A stretch of DNA of 64,000 nt from Blautia sp. Marseille-P3087 (GTDB lineage Bacteria; Bacillota; Clostridia; Lachnospirales; Lachnospiraceae). The stretch spans positions 2,654,441 through 2,718,440 of the forward strand of contig NZ_LT635539.1 in assembly GCF_900120195.1 (NCBI RefSeq), given 5' to 3'. Shown here in pieces: positions 9,807 to 18,095 of the stretch. Made by a program: the position numbers and the translations under genes. Position 1 is the first letter of the stretch. Each line of letters starts with the position of its first letter. The notes under the pieces are model-generated. The model made no database searches. It saw only the letters and a list, made by a program, of their open reading frames with translations, and was not told where the DNA came from.

Positions 9807-11448
9807 AACATATTATGTCTGTAAATATACACCGGTGGAGCTATTGACTGCTTTAGGCGGTAAATGCGAAATATTAAATGAAATGCCGGAAGGTTTTGAG
9901 CGCGCAGAGCAGATCACACATCCGAACATCTGCGGATTTGGAAAAGCTGTGCTCGAGGAAGTTCTTGCCGGGAATATAAAAGAACTGGTTCTTGTAAACT
10001 GTTGTGACACAATCCGCAGTGTTTATGATATACTGGAAGACAGTGGACAGATGGATTTTCTTTATATGATCGATATGTTACATTGTGACATAGAATGTAG
10101 CCGTGAGCGTACGGCAATGCAGTTAAAGGCACTGACATCTGCATATGCTTCCTATAAAGGAACTACTTTTGATAAAGCTGCTTTTCTGAAAGCTTTTCAG
10201 CCAAAAGAACGTACGCAGGAACCACATCTGGCGGTGCTTGGAGCACGTATGGGGCAGGAACTGTTTGAGATGACAAGTAATTCCATGCCGCTTCCGGTTG
10301 TGAATGAAACTTGTGTTTATAACCGTTCCGTAGGCGAAAATCTTCCGTCGGAAGATATGGATTTTGATGCACTGATGGAATGGTATGCTGGAGAACTGCT
10401 TCATCAGATTCCGTGTATGCGTATGATGGATCATGCAGGACGTAAACAGTTATATCAGGATCCTTCACTGAAAGGAATTATTTATCATACTGTAAAATTC
10501 TGTGATTTTTACAGCTTTGAGTATGCGGATATCAAAAGTCATACCGATGTGCCGCTTCTCAAGATTGAATCAGACTTTACTTTGCAGAGCAGCGGGCAGC
10601 TGAGTACGCGTCTGGAAGCTTTTGCAGAGAGTCTCGGTATTCAGAAGGAAACAAAAAAGGAGAGAACAATGGGCAAAGGATATTATGCTGGAATCGACAG
10701 TGGATCCACAAGTACAGATGTGGTAATCTTGAATAAGGACAGAAAAATAATTTCCAGTGTGATCATGCCGACCGGAGCGGGTGCGGCAAATGGCGCTGAA
10801 AGAGCCCTGGAGGAAGCTCTTGAACAGGCTGATATTGCAAGAGAAGATCTGGCTGCAGTTGTGACTACCGGTTACGGCAGAACCGCGATTTCAGATGGAG
10901 ATAAGAGCATTACAGAGATTACCTGCCATGCACGAGGGGCGCATTTCCTCGATCCGAAAGTACGTACAGTCGTTGATATCGGAGGGCAGGACAGCAAGGT
11001 TATCCGTCTGAACGAAGATGGCAGTGTAAAGAATTTTGTTATGAATGACAAATGTGCTGCAGGAACCGGACGATTCCTTGAAATGATGGCAAAGACGATG
11101 GAAATGTCTCTCGATGAGCTGAGTCAGGTGGGGCTTTCTTATCAGGAGGACATTACAATTTCCAGTATGTGTACAGTATTTGCCGAGTCCGAAGTAGTTT
11201 CTTTGATCGCACAGAATAAGCGTACCGATGATATTGTACATGGACTGAACAAAGCTGTCGCTGCAAAGACGGCATCGCTGGTCAAACGTGTAGGCGGTGA
11301 AGAGGCTTATATGATGACCGGTGGTGTTGCTCAGAACAAAGGCCTTGTAAAAACTCTTGAAGAGCGTCTTGGAACGAGTATGGTCATCAGCGAGAAATCC
11401 CAGCTCTGCGGAGCCTTAGGGGCAGCCTTATTTGCAACTGATATATAA
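9799..11448 (+). CDS. dehydratase subunit fused to ASKHA activator ATPase
   Basis: About 549 residues. Residues 1-285 resemble a second 2-hydroxyacyl-CoA dehydratase subunit (VNCCDTIRSVYDIL near residue 70). Residues about 291-549 form a complete HgdC/BadF-type activator: ATP-binding YAGIDSGSTSTDV and VVDIGGQDSKV, the two cluster cysteines in KCAAGTGRFLE and SMCTVFAESE, and adenosine motif MTGGVAQNKG. Activators use ATP to push one electron into the dehydratase. Usually the two parts are separate genes. Here they form one open frame, with an intact SD and ATG at the junction (10656-10671). Start ATG 9799 overlaps the upstream gene. Confidence 0.88.
   Translation: MNKTYYVCKYTPVELLTALGGKCEILNEMPEGFERAEQITHPNICGFGKAVLEEVLAGNIKELVLVNCCDTIRSVYDILEDSGQMDFLYMIDMLHCDIECSRERTAMQLKALTSAYASYKGTTFDKAAFLKAFQPKERTQEPHLAVLGARMGQELFEMTSNSMPLPVVNETCVYNRSVGENLPSEDMDFDALMEWYAGELLHQIPCMRMMDHAGRKQLYQDPSLKGIIYHTVKFCDFYSFEYADIKSHTDVPLLKIESDFTLQSSGQLSTRLEAFAESLGIQKETKKERTMGKGYYAGIDSGSTSTDVVILNKDRKIISSVIMPTGAGAANGAERALEEALEQADIAREDLAAVVTTGYGRTAISDGDKSITEITCHARGAHFLDPKVRTVVDIGGQDSKVIRLNEDGSVKNFVMNDKCAAGTGRFLEMMAKTMEMSLDELSQVGLSYQEDITISSMCTVFAESEVVSLIAQNKRTDDIVHGLNKAVAAKTASLVKRVGGEEAYMMTGGVAQNKGLVKTLEERLGTSMVISEKSQLCGALGAALFATDI
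10656..10671 (+). promoter_or_regulatory. internal SD and ATG at the activator domain start
   Basis: AAAAGGAGA followed by ACA and ATG at 10669 sits exactly before GKGYYAGIDSG, the first residues of the activator domain. A free activator of about 260 residues could be translated from it in addition to the fusion. Confidence 0.6.
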
Positions 11449-11505
11449 AGATAGTAAAATGGGGAACCGGATATTGACGAACCGATAAAAGGGGAGGAAA
11501 GAAAG

Positions 11506-12048
11506 TTGGCTGATTCCAATATTACAAAAAGTGCACTTGCGTCAGCTCTGAAAGAATTGATGGAAACGACACCTTTTGCAAAGATCACCGTCTCGGATAT
11601 CTGTGCAAAATGCAATATGAACCGAAAAAGTTTTTATTATCATTTCAGGGACAAATTTGATCTGGTAAACTGGATATTTGATGTAGAATATCTGAATCAT
11701 GTGCAGATTGGGAAGAATCTGATAGGATGGGACAGTGTGCTTCATCTTTGCAATTATTTTTATGAGAATAAAGATTTTTACAGAAAGGCAATGAAAGTAG
11801 AAGACCAGAATTCTTTTATCAATCACTTCCGTGAGTTGGTAAGCCCGTTGATGGCAGAGGATATCAGAGAGATTTTGGGAGAGCAGACAGATGCCGATTT
11901 TTATGTAAACTTTTTCTGCGATGCGGTTATCTGTGCATTTGGACGATGGATCTCACAGAAAGAGCCGATTCCACCGCAAAAATTTGTAGAATTACTGAAA
12001 TCCTGTATTCAGGTTGTGGTGCTCACGCAGGAGCGTATGAACAGTTAA
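11506..12048 (+). CDS. TetR-family transcriptional regulator
   Basis: A 180-residue TetR-type protein. The N-terminal HTH spans residues about 10-50 (ITVSDICAKCNMNRKSFYYHFRDKFDLVNW) and the C-terminal helical domain resembles the TetR_C_8/DhaS type. The start is TTG with GGGGAGG about 9 nt upstream. It follows the dehydratase genes by 57 nt in the same direction and may control them. Its effector is unknown. Confidence 0.87.
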   Translation: MADSNITKSALASALKELMETTPFAKITVSDICAKCNMNRKSFYYHFRDKFDLVNWIFDVEYLNHVQIGKNLIGWDSVLHLCNYFYENKDFYRKAMKVEDQNSFINHFRELVSPLMAEDIREILGEQTDADFYVNFFCDAVICAFGRWISQKEPIPPQKFVELLKSCIQVVVLTQERMNS

Positions 12049-12076
12049 AACTTGAAAATATAATAAAATATAAAGC

Positions 12077-12129
12077 AAACAGCTTCATAAAACATATCGG
12101 AAATTACCGGATGATTTATGGAGCTGTTT
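12077..12129. terminator. possible bidirectional terminator hairpin
   Basis: AAACAGCTTCATAAA (12077-12091) is complementary to TTTATGGAGCTGTTT (12115-12129). It lies between the convergent TetR gene and the leftward gene at 12177. The T-run is weak, so its efficiency is uncertain. Confidence 0.5.
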
Positions 12130-12176
12130 CACTGTGCATATATGTGAAAAGATTGCTCTTTATTGGTCAGTGACTT

Positions 12177-13190
12177 TTATTCACCCATAGAGAATGACTT
12201 CTGAAGAATATCACGAAGAGATTCTTTGAAGATGTTATGGGATAAAAGCCTGCCATTATTCCTGGGATTGTAGATCGTACCGTCAGGCTGGAAACCGATT
12301 ACACTGGACGGCGGAGAGATAATGTTTCCGACAGTTTCTGCATCATACATAAGATCAATCGGAATAGTACAGTATTTCTGTGCAACACGTGTACCGACGG
12401 CTGCTTTGTAGACATTTCCACGGGTTTCACTGCTGCATGTCGGATCCGCAATGACTGCGGAAAACGGACAGTGAAGTTCTTCGGCATAGCGGTAGTATGA
12501 ACCGGAAAGAATTTCGGAACTTTCATCTTCTGTAAACATGCGATATACAGAATAAAGAAGTCTGTGATCGCGGAGTACGAGGCATGCAGCATCCGTATGA
12601 TCGTCATAATTGACACCGATCAGAAGATGATTGATGTCCTTTGCAGAATCTGCGAAATCTTCTGTGATGCAGTCAGAACCACACAATAGAATGATGGCAC
12701 AGTCTTCATTCTGGCGGATGAGTGGAAGCAGTCTCTCCGGATCTTTGTTTGTATAAAGGAAATATACGTAGATACCGAGTTCTTTGCCCTGATCGAAAAT
12801 CGGCTGATAACTTTCTGTAAGATTTTCATGTGCGGAATCAATGTTCAAAAACAGAAGCCACGGAACATTAATATTTTCGGTACGTTTGATCTTACGGACG
12901 ATATGTGCGCCCATTGTGCAGCCATTATATCCCAGATTCAGACCGAATTCGATCAGTTTGTCTTTATCCATGTGCTTGAGTGCATCTTCAATCAGTGGAT
13001 AGTACGGGCTGTTTTCGTTGTTTAACATTGTACGTGCCATCTCAAAAAAAGATATCTGGAAACGCCCCTTCGAAAAATGAAGCGCCATATCGACCAGATT
13101 TCTGGTACAGCGCTCCGGTGCTTCATCGGCATCCTTTAATGCGGTTTTGACGAATGTTTTTATAATGATTCGAGAAGTTTTTGCTGTCAT
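12177..13190 (-). CDS. uncharacterised protein (337 aa)
   Basis: Not recognised. A soluble-looking 337-residue protein without signal peptide or membrane segments. Notable segments are EFGLNLGYNGCTMGAHIVRK near residue 85, AIILLCGSDCITEDF near residue 165, and TCSSETRGNVYKAAVGTRV near residue 260. There are several scattered cysteines but no CxxxCxxC radical-SAM motif. ATG 13190 is preferred over TTG 13205 because GAAGGG lies 8 nt upstream. It follows the sugar permease genes but is separated from them by a terminator-like hairpin, so it may be an independent unit. Confidence 0.7.
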   Translation of the reverse strand: MTAKTSRIIIKTFVKTALKDADEAPERCTRNLVDMALHFSKGRFQISFFEMARTMLNNENSPYYPLIEDALKHMDKDKLIEFGLNLGYNGCTMGAHIVRKIKRTENINVPWLLFLNIDSAHENLTESYQPIFDQGKELGIYVYFLYTNKDPERLLPLIRQNEDCAIILLCGSDCITEDFADSAKDINHLLIGVNYDDHTDAACLVLRDHRLLYSVYRMFTEDESSEILSGSYYRYAEELHCPFSAVIADPTCSSETRGNVYKAAVGTRVAQKYCTIPIDLMYDAETVGNIISPPSSVIGFQPDGTIYNPRNNGRLLSHNIFKESLRDILQKSFSMGE

Positions 13191-13215
13191 TTTTGATCCC
13201 TTCAATATGCATATA

Positions 13216-13254
13216 TAAAAAAATTACAGACGGCAAAATACATTCACCGTCTGT
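13216..13254 (-). terminator. terminator of the cellobiose-type ABC operon
   Basis: On the minus strand ACAGACGG pairs with CCGTCTGT, followed by AATTTTTTT. It lies about 100 nt after the last permease gene. Confidence 0.82.
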
Positions 13255-13353
13255 ATTTTATCTACTTTTTATTTAATCACAAAGTGTTTTTGGATGCAAT
13301 AGACACTATAGAAAACATGTCCAAAAATGAAGGGGTTCTTCTGAAAGGGAAGA

Positions 13354-14226
13354 TCAGCCCTTGACAGCACCTGCAGAAACACCTTCTACGATAAATCGGG
13401 AAAGAAGGATATAAACAATGATTACCGGGAAGATCGAAAACGCGATCATCACGTAAACCTGGCCCATATCGAACTTCAGGAAGTCGGCACTACGAAGTTG
13501 TGCGATCAGTACCGGAAGTGTTTTCTTCTTGTCAGAATGAAGTACCAGCGCCGGAATAAAGTAGTTGTTCCAGCTCTGAACGAAAGTGAAGATTGCCTGT
13601 ACGGCGATAGCTGGTTTCATAAGCGGGAAGACGATCGTATTGAAAGTCTTGAACTCGCCGGAACCGTCAATACGGGCGGCCTCCACAAGCTCCAGAGGAA
13701 GGTTGCTTTCCATGTACTGTTTCATATAGAAGAAAGTAACCGGAGCGGCGATACTCGGAATGATCAGTGGAATAAAGGAATCATCCAGATGCATTTTGCC
13801 GAGTAACTGCAGGAAACCAAGTGCGGTAACCTGAGTCGGGATCATCATGACTGCGAGGATAAAGGTGAACATGAATTTTTTGCCTTTAAAGTCGTATGCG
13901 TGAATAGCATATGCAGTCATTGTGGAGAAGTATGTACATAAAACAGCAGAACATGTAGCAATGAAGATACTGTTGAACATACCGTTCCATACAGGAAGGG
14001 TTCCTGCGAGAAGATTTTTCCAGTTTGTGATAAGCTGACCTCCCGGGATCGCCGTGAAACCTTTTTTCAGGGCTCCGTTTGATCTTGTTGCATTGATAAA
14101 CAGTACATAAAACCAGAACAGGCAGAAGAAAGTGAGAATAATCAGTACCACATAAGCAAGGGTACGCTGACCTTTCATGCTCATTCCTTTTTTGGTTTTT
14201 TGATTTTTTTCATTCAACTTTCTCAC
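13354..14226 (-). CDS. carbohydrate ABC transporter permease (MalG type)
   Basis: A 290-residue inner permease of the CUT1 sugar importer family with about six membrane segments. The first lies near residues 22-47. The EAA loop that contacts the ATPase reads LVEAARIDGSGEFKTFNTIVFPLMKPA around residue 180. It overlaps the preceding permease gene by 4 nt. No ATPase gene is near, so a shared MsmK/MalK-type ATPase elsewhere is expected. The divergent cellobiose phosphorylase suggests cellobiose or a cello-oligosaccharide as substrate. Confidence 0.93.
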   Translation of the reverse strand: MRKLNEKNQKTKKGMSMKGQRTLAYVVLIILTFFCLFWFYVLFINATRSNGALKKGFTAIPGGQLITNWKNLLAGTLPVWNGMFNSIFIATCSAVLCTYFSTMTAYAIHAYDFKGKKFMFTFILAVMMIPTQVTALGFLQLLGKMHLDDSFIPLIIPSIAAPVTFFYMKQYMESNLPLELVEAARIDGSGEFKTFNTIVFPLMKPAIAVQAIFTFVQSWNNYFIPALVLHSDKKKTLPVLIAQLRSADFLKFDMGQVYVMIAFSIFPVIIVYILLSRFIVEGVSAGAVKG

Positions 14227-15137
14227 CTCCCGTCAGTTGCTTTGTTGAATCGGAATACGATCATACTGAGTATACCGGTAATAATGAACAGGAATACGGA
14301 CAATGCACCGCCCATACCATAGTTCTTGCTGAACAGATGCTTGTTCAGGAACATGATCAGTGTCATAGTTGAACGCATCGGATCACCGGTTCCATTTGTC
14401 AGGATCTGTGGTACATCGAACATCTGCATACCACCGATCAGAGATGTGATCATAACGTAGATCAGAATCGGACGAAGCAGCGGAAGAGTGATCTTACGGA
14501 AAATCTGTGAAGATGTAGCTCCGTCTACTTCGGCAGCTTCATAAAGTGAAGGGTCAATACCCATCATACCGGCCATCAGGAGGATGGTCGTGTTACCAAA
14601 CCACATCAGGAAGTTCAGAATCGCAACCAGCGTTCTTGCACTCCAGGCGTGGCTGAAGAAAGAATATGCTTCTTTCAGGATGCCTGCATGTACGAGCATG
14701 GCATTGATCGGACCGCCATCTGCGAACAATGTGAAGAATAACATTGCAAATGCAGATGCCATGATCAGGTTCGGGAGATAGATCACAGTCTTGAAGAACC
14801 GCTGACCTTTCAGCCGGAGACTCGGGTTGGAGAACCATGCACCGAGAAGCAGGGATACGAGGATCTGAGGAACAAATCCCATTATCCACATAATCATTGT
14901 GTTTTTTAAATAAATCCAGATCTCTCCACCCTCAAAGAGTTTGACATAATTGGCAAATCCCACAAAGTTCGGTCCAATCTGCGTCAATCCAGATCTGTAA
15001 TTTTCAAAAAAGCTGTTATAAATTGTACTAATAAGCGGAACGAGCTGGAATATGAGGTATACTACTACAAACGGTATCAGAAAGATATAGCCCCATTTGT
15101 TATAGCTGACCGCTTTATGGTTATTATTCTTTGCCAT
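14223..15137 (-). CDS. carbohydrate ABC transporter permease (MalF type)
   Basis: A 304-residue CUT1 permease with about six membrane segments. The EAA loop reads LYEAAEVDGATSSQIFRKITLPLLRP around residue 205. It pairs with the downstream MalG-type permease, overlapping ATGA-style by 4 nt. It is separated from the binding protein gene by a 17-bp stem-loop that may lower its expression relative to the binding protein. Confidence 0.93.
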   Translation of the reverse strand: MAKNNNHKAVSYNKWGYIFLIPFVVVYLIFQLVPLISTIYNSFFENYRSGLTQIGPNFVGFANYVKLFEGGEIWIYLKNTMIMWIMGFVPQILVSLLLGAWFSNPSLRLKGQRFFKTVIYLPNLIMASAFAMLFFTLFADGGPINAMLVHAGILKEAYSFFSHAWSARTLVAILNFLMWFGNTTILLMAGMMGIDPSLYEAAEVDGATSSQIFRKITLPLLRPILIYVMITSLIGGMQMFDVPQILTNGTGDPMRSTMTLIMFLNKHLFSKNYGMGGALSVFLFIITGILSMIVFRFNKATDGR

Positions 15138-15155
15138 TATCTTCCTCCATAAGTT

Positions 15156-15192
15156 AAAGTGTGCCTGCCTGAACCTCAGGCAGGCACACTTT
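15156..15192 (-). other. 17-bp stem-loop between binding protein and permease genes
   Basis: AAAGTGTGCCTGCCTGA (15156-15172) and its perfect complement (15176-15192) enclose a 3-nt loop. On the minus-strand transcript it is not followed by a good T-run, so it is more likely an mRNA-stabilising or attenuating structure than a full terminator. The position matches the stem-loop between malE and malF in other operons. Confidence 0.7.
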
Positions 15193-15249
15193 TAGATAAT
15201 CATGTTCTTTTCAGAATGTTCATTTGGAAATGAAGTCAGTCTGTCTGAA

Positions 15250-16578
15250 TTAGTATGAAAGTTCCGGATATTTTTCAACAACTGCTTTGTAGAACAGGTC
15301 GAGTGCTTCTTCATAAGTTGCATTGCCTTCGAAGTAGTTCTTCATAGCGTTCTGGAATTCTTCGTTGCAGCCCTGATCATAGATGCTCATATTGCTGAGG
15401 TCGATCTTGTCTGCACCTGCACAGAACATAGCCAGTGGGTTCTGTCCGCCGAGAACTGCGTCGCCGTAGCTTTCGTCTGCAGCCATTTCTTCCATAGCCG
15501 GTTTGTTGTTTACGAAGTCGTTGTCAGCTGTAACGATTTCTTTCATTACATCAACGTTTGTTGTCATAGTTCTCATGATATCAGCAACGAGTGTCGGGTT
15601 GTCTGTACCTGTAGCTGCTGTGATCCATGTTCCGCCCCAGTAGAAGCCCTGCGGTCCTTCTGTTGCAGCCCAGCCGCCGTCTTTACCAACGGAGCCATCC
15701 TGATCAGCACTCATAGAGAAGTCGATGAACCATGCCGGTCCGAAATATGAGAATACATTGCTGTCTGTGAAGAAGCCTTTGCTCCAGTCATCGCTCCACA
15801 GTTCGTATGTAGCTGTTTCGCCTGCATCAACCATTTCCTTGGACATGTCAACCCAGTTCTTAATATTGTCGTCAACTGTGATCTTTCCATCAACTACCCA
15901 TGGGCTGGTTACGTTGTTGGAGAATACACGGTAGGAGTCGTTTACAGTAGAGGTCATCTGATAACCTTTTTCTTTCAGTTCTGCGGCAGTTGCTTTGAAG
16001 GTATCCCAGTCAGCAACTTTCTTCTGAACCTCTGCCGGATCGTCTGTTCCGAATACTTCTTTGGCGATATCTCTTCTGTAGATCATGGTTCCTGGGCAGC
16101 CCTGCCATGAAAGACCTTTCAGGTTTCCGTCGGAATCTGTCATAACGTCTTTAGTGTACTGATACTGATCAGCAATCTCATCATCTGTGATTCCAAGATC
16201 TGCTACAGACATTGTGTAATCTGTGTTTACATATTTCAGTGCGTAGTCAGCTTCTACGAGGAAGAGGTCGATCTTGTCGTCAGCAGCTGCATCAGCCTGT
16301 TTCAGAAGTGTTTCGTCGAGATTGTTCTGATAAGCGTTGTCATCAGATGGAGTAATGTTCCATACAACATCTACATCACCGATCTTACCATGAGTTCCGT
16401 CTACTTCTTCATATCCCGGATAGTGATCGGTCAGACGGGTTTTGAATTCTTCGTTCCAGCAGTAAATGTTTAAAACTTTACCTTCGTCTGAGCCTGCGTC
16501 ATCAGCCCATACCGGAACTGCTGCCAAACCTGCGAGCATAGCTGCTGTTAATGTGACTGCCATAATCTGTTTTTTCAT
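15250..16578 (-). CDS. carbohydrate ABC transporter substrate-binding protein
   Basis: A 442-residue extracellular solute-binding protein. Residues 1-26 form a signal peptide (hydrophobic VTLTAAMLAGLAAVPVWA followed by DD). The mature part begins VLNIYCWNEEFKTRL, the usual first beta strand of family 1 binding proteins. There is no lipobox cysteine, unusual for a Gram-positive binding protein; cleavage after VWA is predicted. It lies between lacI and the permease genes. Substrate inferred from context: cellobiose or another beta-glucoside oligomer. Confidence 0.92.
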   Translation of the reverse strand: MKKQIMAVTLTAAMLAGLAAVPVWADDAGSDEGKVLNIYCWNEEFKTRLTDHYPGYEEVDGTHGKIGDVDVVWNITPSDDNAYQNNLDETLLKQADAAADDKIDLFLVEADYALKYVNTDYTMSVADLGITDDEIADQYQYTKDVMTDSDGNLKGLSWQGCPGTMIYRRDIAKEVFGTDDPAEVQKKVADWDTFKATAAELKEKGYQMTSTVNDSYRVFSNNVTSPWVVDGKITVDDNIKNWVDMSKEMVDAGETATYELWSDDWSKGFFTDSNVFSYFGPAWFIDFSMSADQDGSVGKDGGWAATEGPQGFYWGGTWITAATGTDNPTLVADIMRTMTTNVDVMKEIVTADNDFVNNKPAMEEMAADESYGDAVLGGQNPLAMFCAGADKIDLSNMSIYDQGCNEEFQNAMKNYFEGNATYEEALDLFYKAVVEKYPELSY

Positions 16579-16669
16579 GTTGTTACCTCCCTGTGATTTA
16601 ATAATTTGGTTTTTATTTTTTTACATATTAAATTTTCATTATTTAGTTTTTGCAAATATGTTTTGCATT

Positions 16670-17689
16670 TTATTTTGCCAGATTCCTGACCGAAGCACCG
16701 GGGAAAAGCCTTCCGTCAACTGTGAATTTATCGATGATCGTTGCTTTTGGATTTTCGATGAGGCCAATCAGTTTCTTTGCGGCAAGCTGTCCGATCGTTT
16801 CTGTGTCCTGGCACAGCGTTGTCAGCCGGGGCTCAAGGATGCGGGCAAAAGTGAGTCCATCATATCCTGCGATGGAAATATCATCTGGTATCCGAAGTCC
16901 TCGTTCGTGGATTTCGTTGATACCGCCCAGAGCAGAAAAATCATCCGGATAAAGAATGCAGGTAGGCGGATCTTTCAGATCAAGAAGTTCTGAGGTCGCC
17001 ATCGCTGCGGCTTCTGCATCGCGATAGGGGATGACCGGCATATATTCATCGGGTACATCGATATGTTTTTTCTGAAGCGTTCTGTAGAAGCTTCCCAGAC
17101 GACTTCGTGTAACAGAAGAATCTTCTCCGTGAATATAGGCAATTTTTCTGTGCCCCCGTTGCAGAACATAGGTGACAAGATCTTCCATTCCCTGAATGTT
17201 GTTGGAAACAACAGCAATTCTTCCATCGAATACATGGTCAATTGTAACCACCGGAATTTCGGATCGCACCAGCTGTTGTACTTCTTCTGTAAAGAAGTCG
17301 ATGCAGGCAATTACAACTCCGTCGACTCCCCGGTAACGGCAGTGATCATAATAACTGATGTGCTGACCGGAAAGATTTCCGCTGGTAAAGGTGATGTCGT
17401 ATCCTCTGGATTCAGCCGTGCGCTTGAAACTTTCTAATACATGATTGAAATAATCATGTGTGAGACCACTCATGGCTTCGTCTACGAATAGTACGCCGAG
17501 ATTGTGGCTTCGCTTGGTTTTCAGCGACCGTGCTGAGGAATTAGGAAGATATCCCATTTCTGATGCAGTATTTAAAATAAGCTGCCGGGTCTCTTCGCTG
17601 ATATCCGGATAACCATTGAGAGCTTTGCTGACACTTGCAACAGATACGTTGCATTGTTTTGCAATGTCTTTCATGGATACCATATGCAT
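16670..17689 (-). CDS. LacI-family regulator of the cellobiose module
   Basis: A 339-residue repressor-like protein. The N-terminal HTH (MKDIAKQCNVSVASVSKALNGY) and hinge helix (residues about 50-60) are followed by a periplasmic-binding-protein-like effector domain (residues about 65-335). AAAAGG lies before the first ATG. It leads the leftward binding protein/permease operon and is divergent from cellobiose phosphorylase. The TTTACGAAA dyads between them are probable operators. It most likely responds to a cello-sugar. Confidence 0.92.
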   Translation of the reverse strand: MHMVSMKDIAKQCNVSVASVSKALNGYPDISEETRQLILNTASEMGYLPNSSARSLKTKRSHNLGVLFVDEAMSGLTHDYFNHVLESFKRTAESRGYDITFTSGNLSGQHISYYDHCRYRGVDGVVIACIDFFTEEVQQLVRSEIPVVTIDHVFDGRIAVVSNNIQGMEDLVTYVLQRGHRKIAYIHGEDSSVTRSRLGSFYRTLQKKHIDVPDEYMPVIPYRDAEAAAMATSELLDLKDPPTCILYPDDFSALGGINEIHERGLRIPDDISIAGYDGLTFARILEPRLTTLCQDTETIGQLAAKKLIGLIENPKATIIDKFTVDGRLFPGASVRNLAK

Positions 17690-17853
17690 GTCCAGCCTTT
17701 TCTGTTTTTTTGTTTCTAAATCGTTTTCGCAAGCTCATCGTACTGTATTTTCGGACAATTTGCAAGGATAAATTGTTATATTTGCATAATTTATCCCTCT
17801 TGCACAAAAAATAATTGACGATAATTAACCGATTTCACAAAAAAGGTACTTCG

Positions 17854-17894
17854 TTTTTACGAAAAATTTCGTAAAAAACTTAACGTTTACGAAA
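17854..17894. promoter_or_regulatory. candidate LacI operators TTTACGAAA
   Basis: TTTTTACGAAA and TTTCGTAAAAA (17854-17877) form an 11-bp inverted repeat with a 2-nt centre. A further half-site TTTACGAAA lies at 17886-17894. They sit 160-200 bp from lacI and 37 bp upstream of the -35 of the phosphorylase promoter, suiting control of both divergent transcripts. Confidence 0.7.
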
Positions 17895-17930
17895 ACATGT
17901 CTGCACACGATTTTGTAAGCGAAAATGTGG

Positions 17931-17959
17931 TTGATTTTTTTGAATAAGTGAATTATACT
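17931..17959 (+). promoter_or_regulatory. promoter of cellobiose phosphorylase gene
   Basis: TTGATT (17931-17936), a 17-nt spacer and TATACT (17954-17959). This leaves a 5' leader of about 130 nt ending with AAGGAGG at 18084-18090. Confidence 0.7.
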
Positions 17960-18095
17960 GAGCTTAATCCAATCTAATCATATTATAGTTATAAAATTTC
18001 TAAACTTATTCGTTTTTGCAATTCTGTTTTCAGTCTTTAATTCGTGATCGCATCCCCTTTACTTTATTTATATTGTTTTTTGAAGGAGGTTCTTT

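Noticed and set aside
11946..12173. 75-codon plus-strand frame after the TetR gene
   Set aside because: It overlaps the TetR 3' end in another frame and runs through the hairpin; no SD and no recognisable family.
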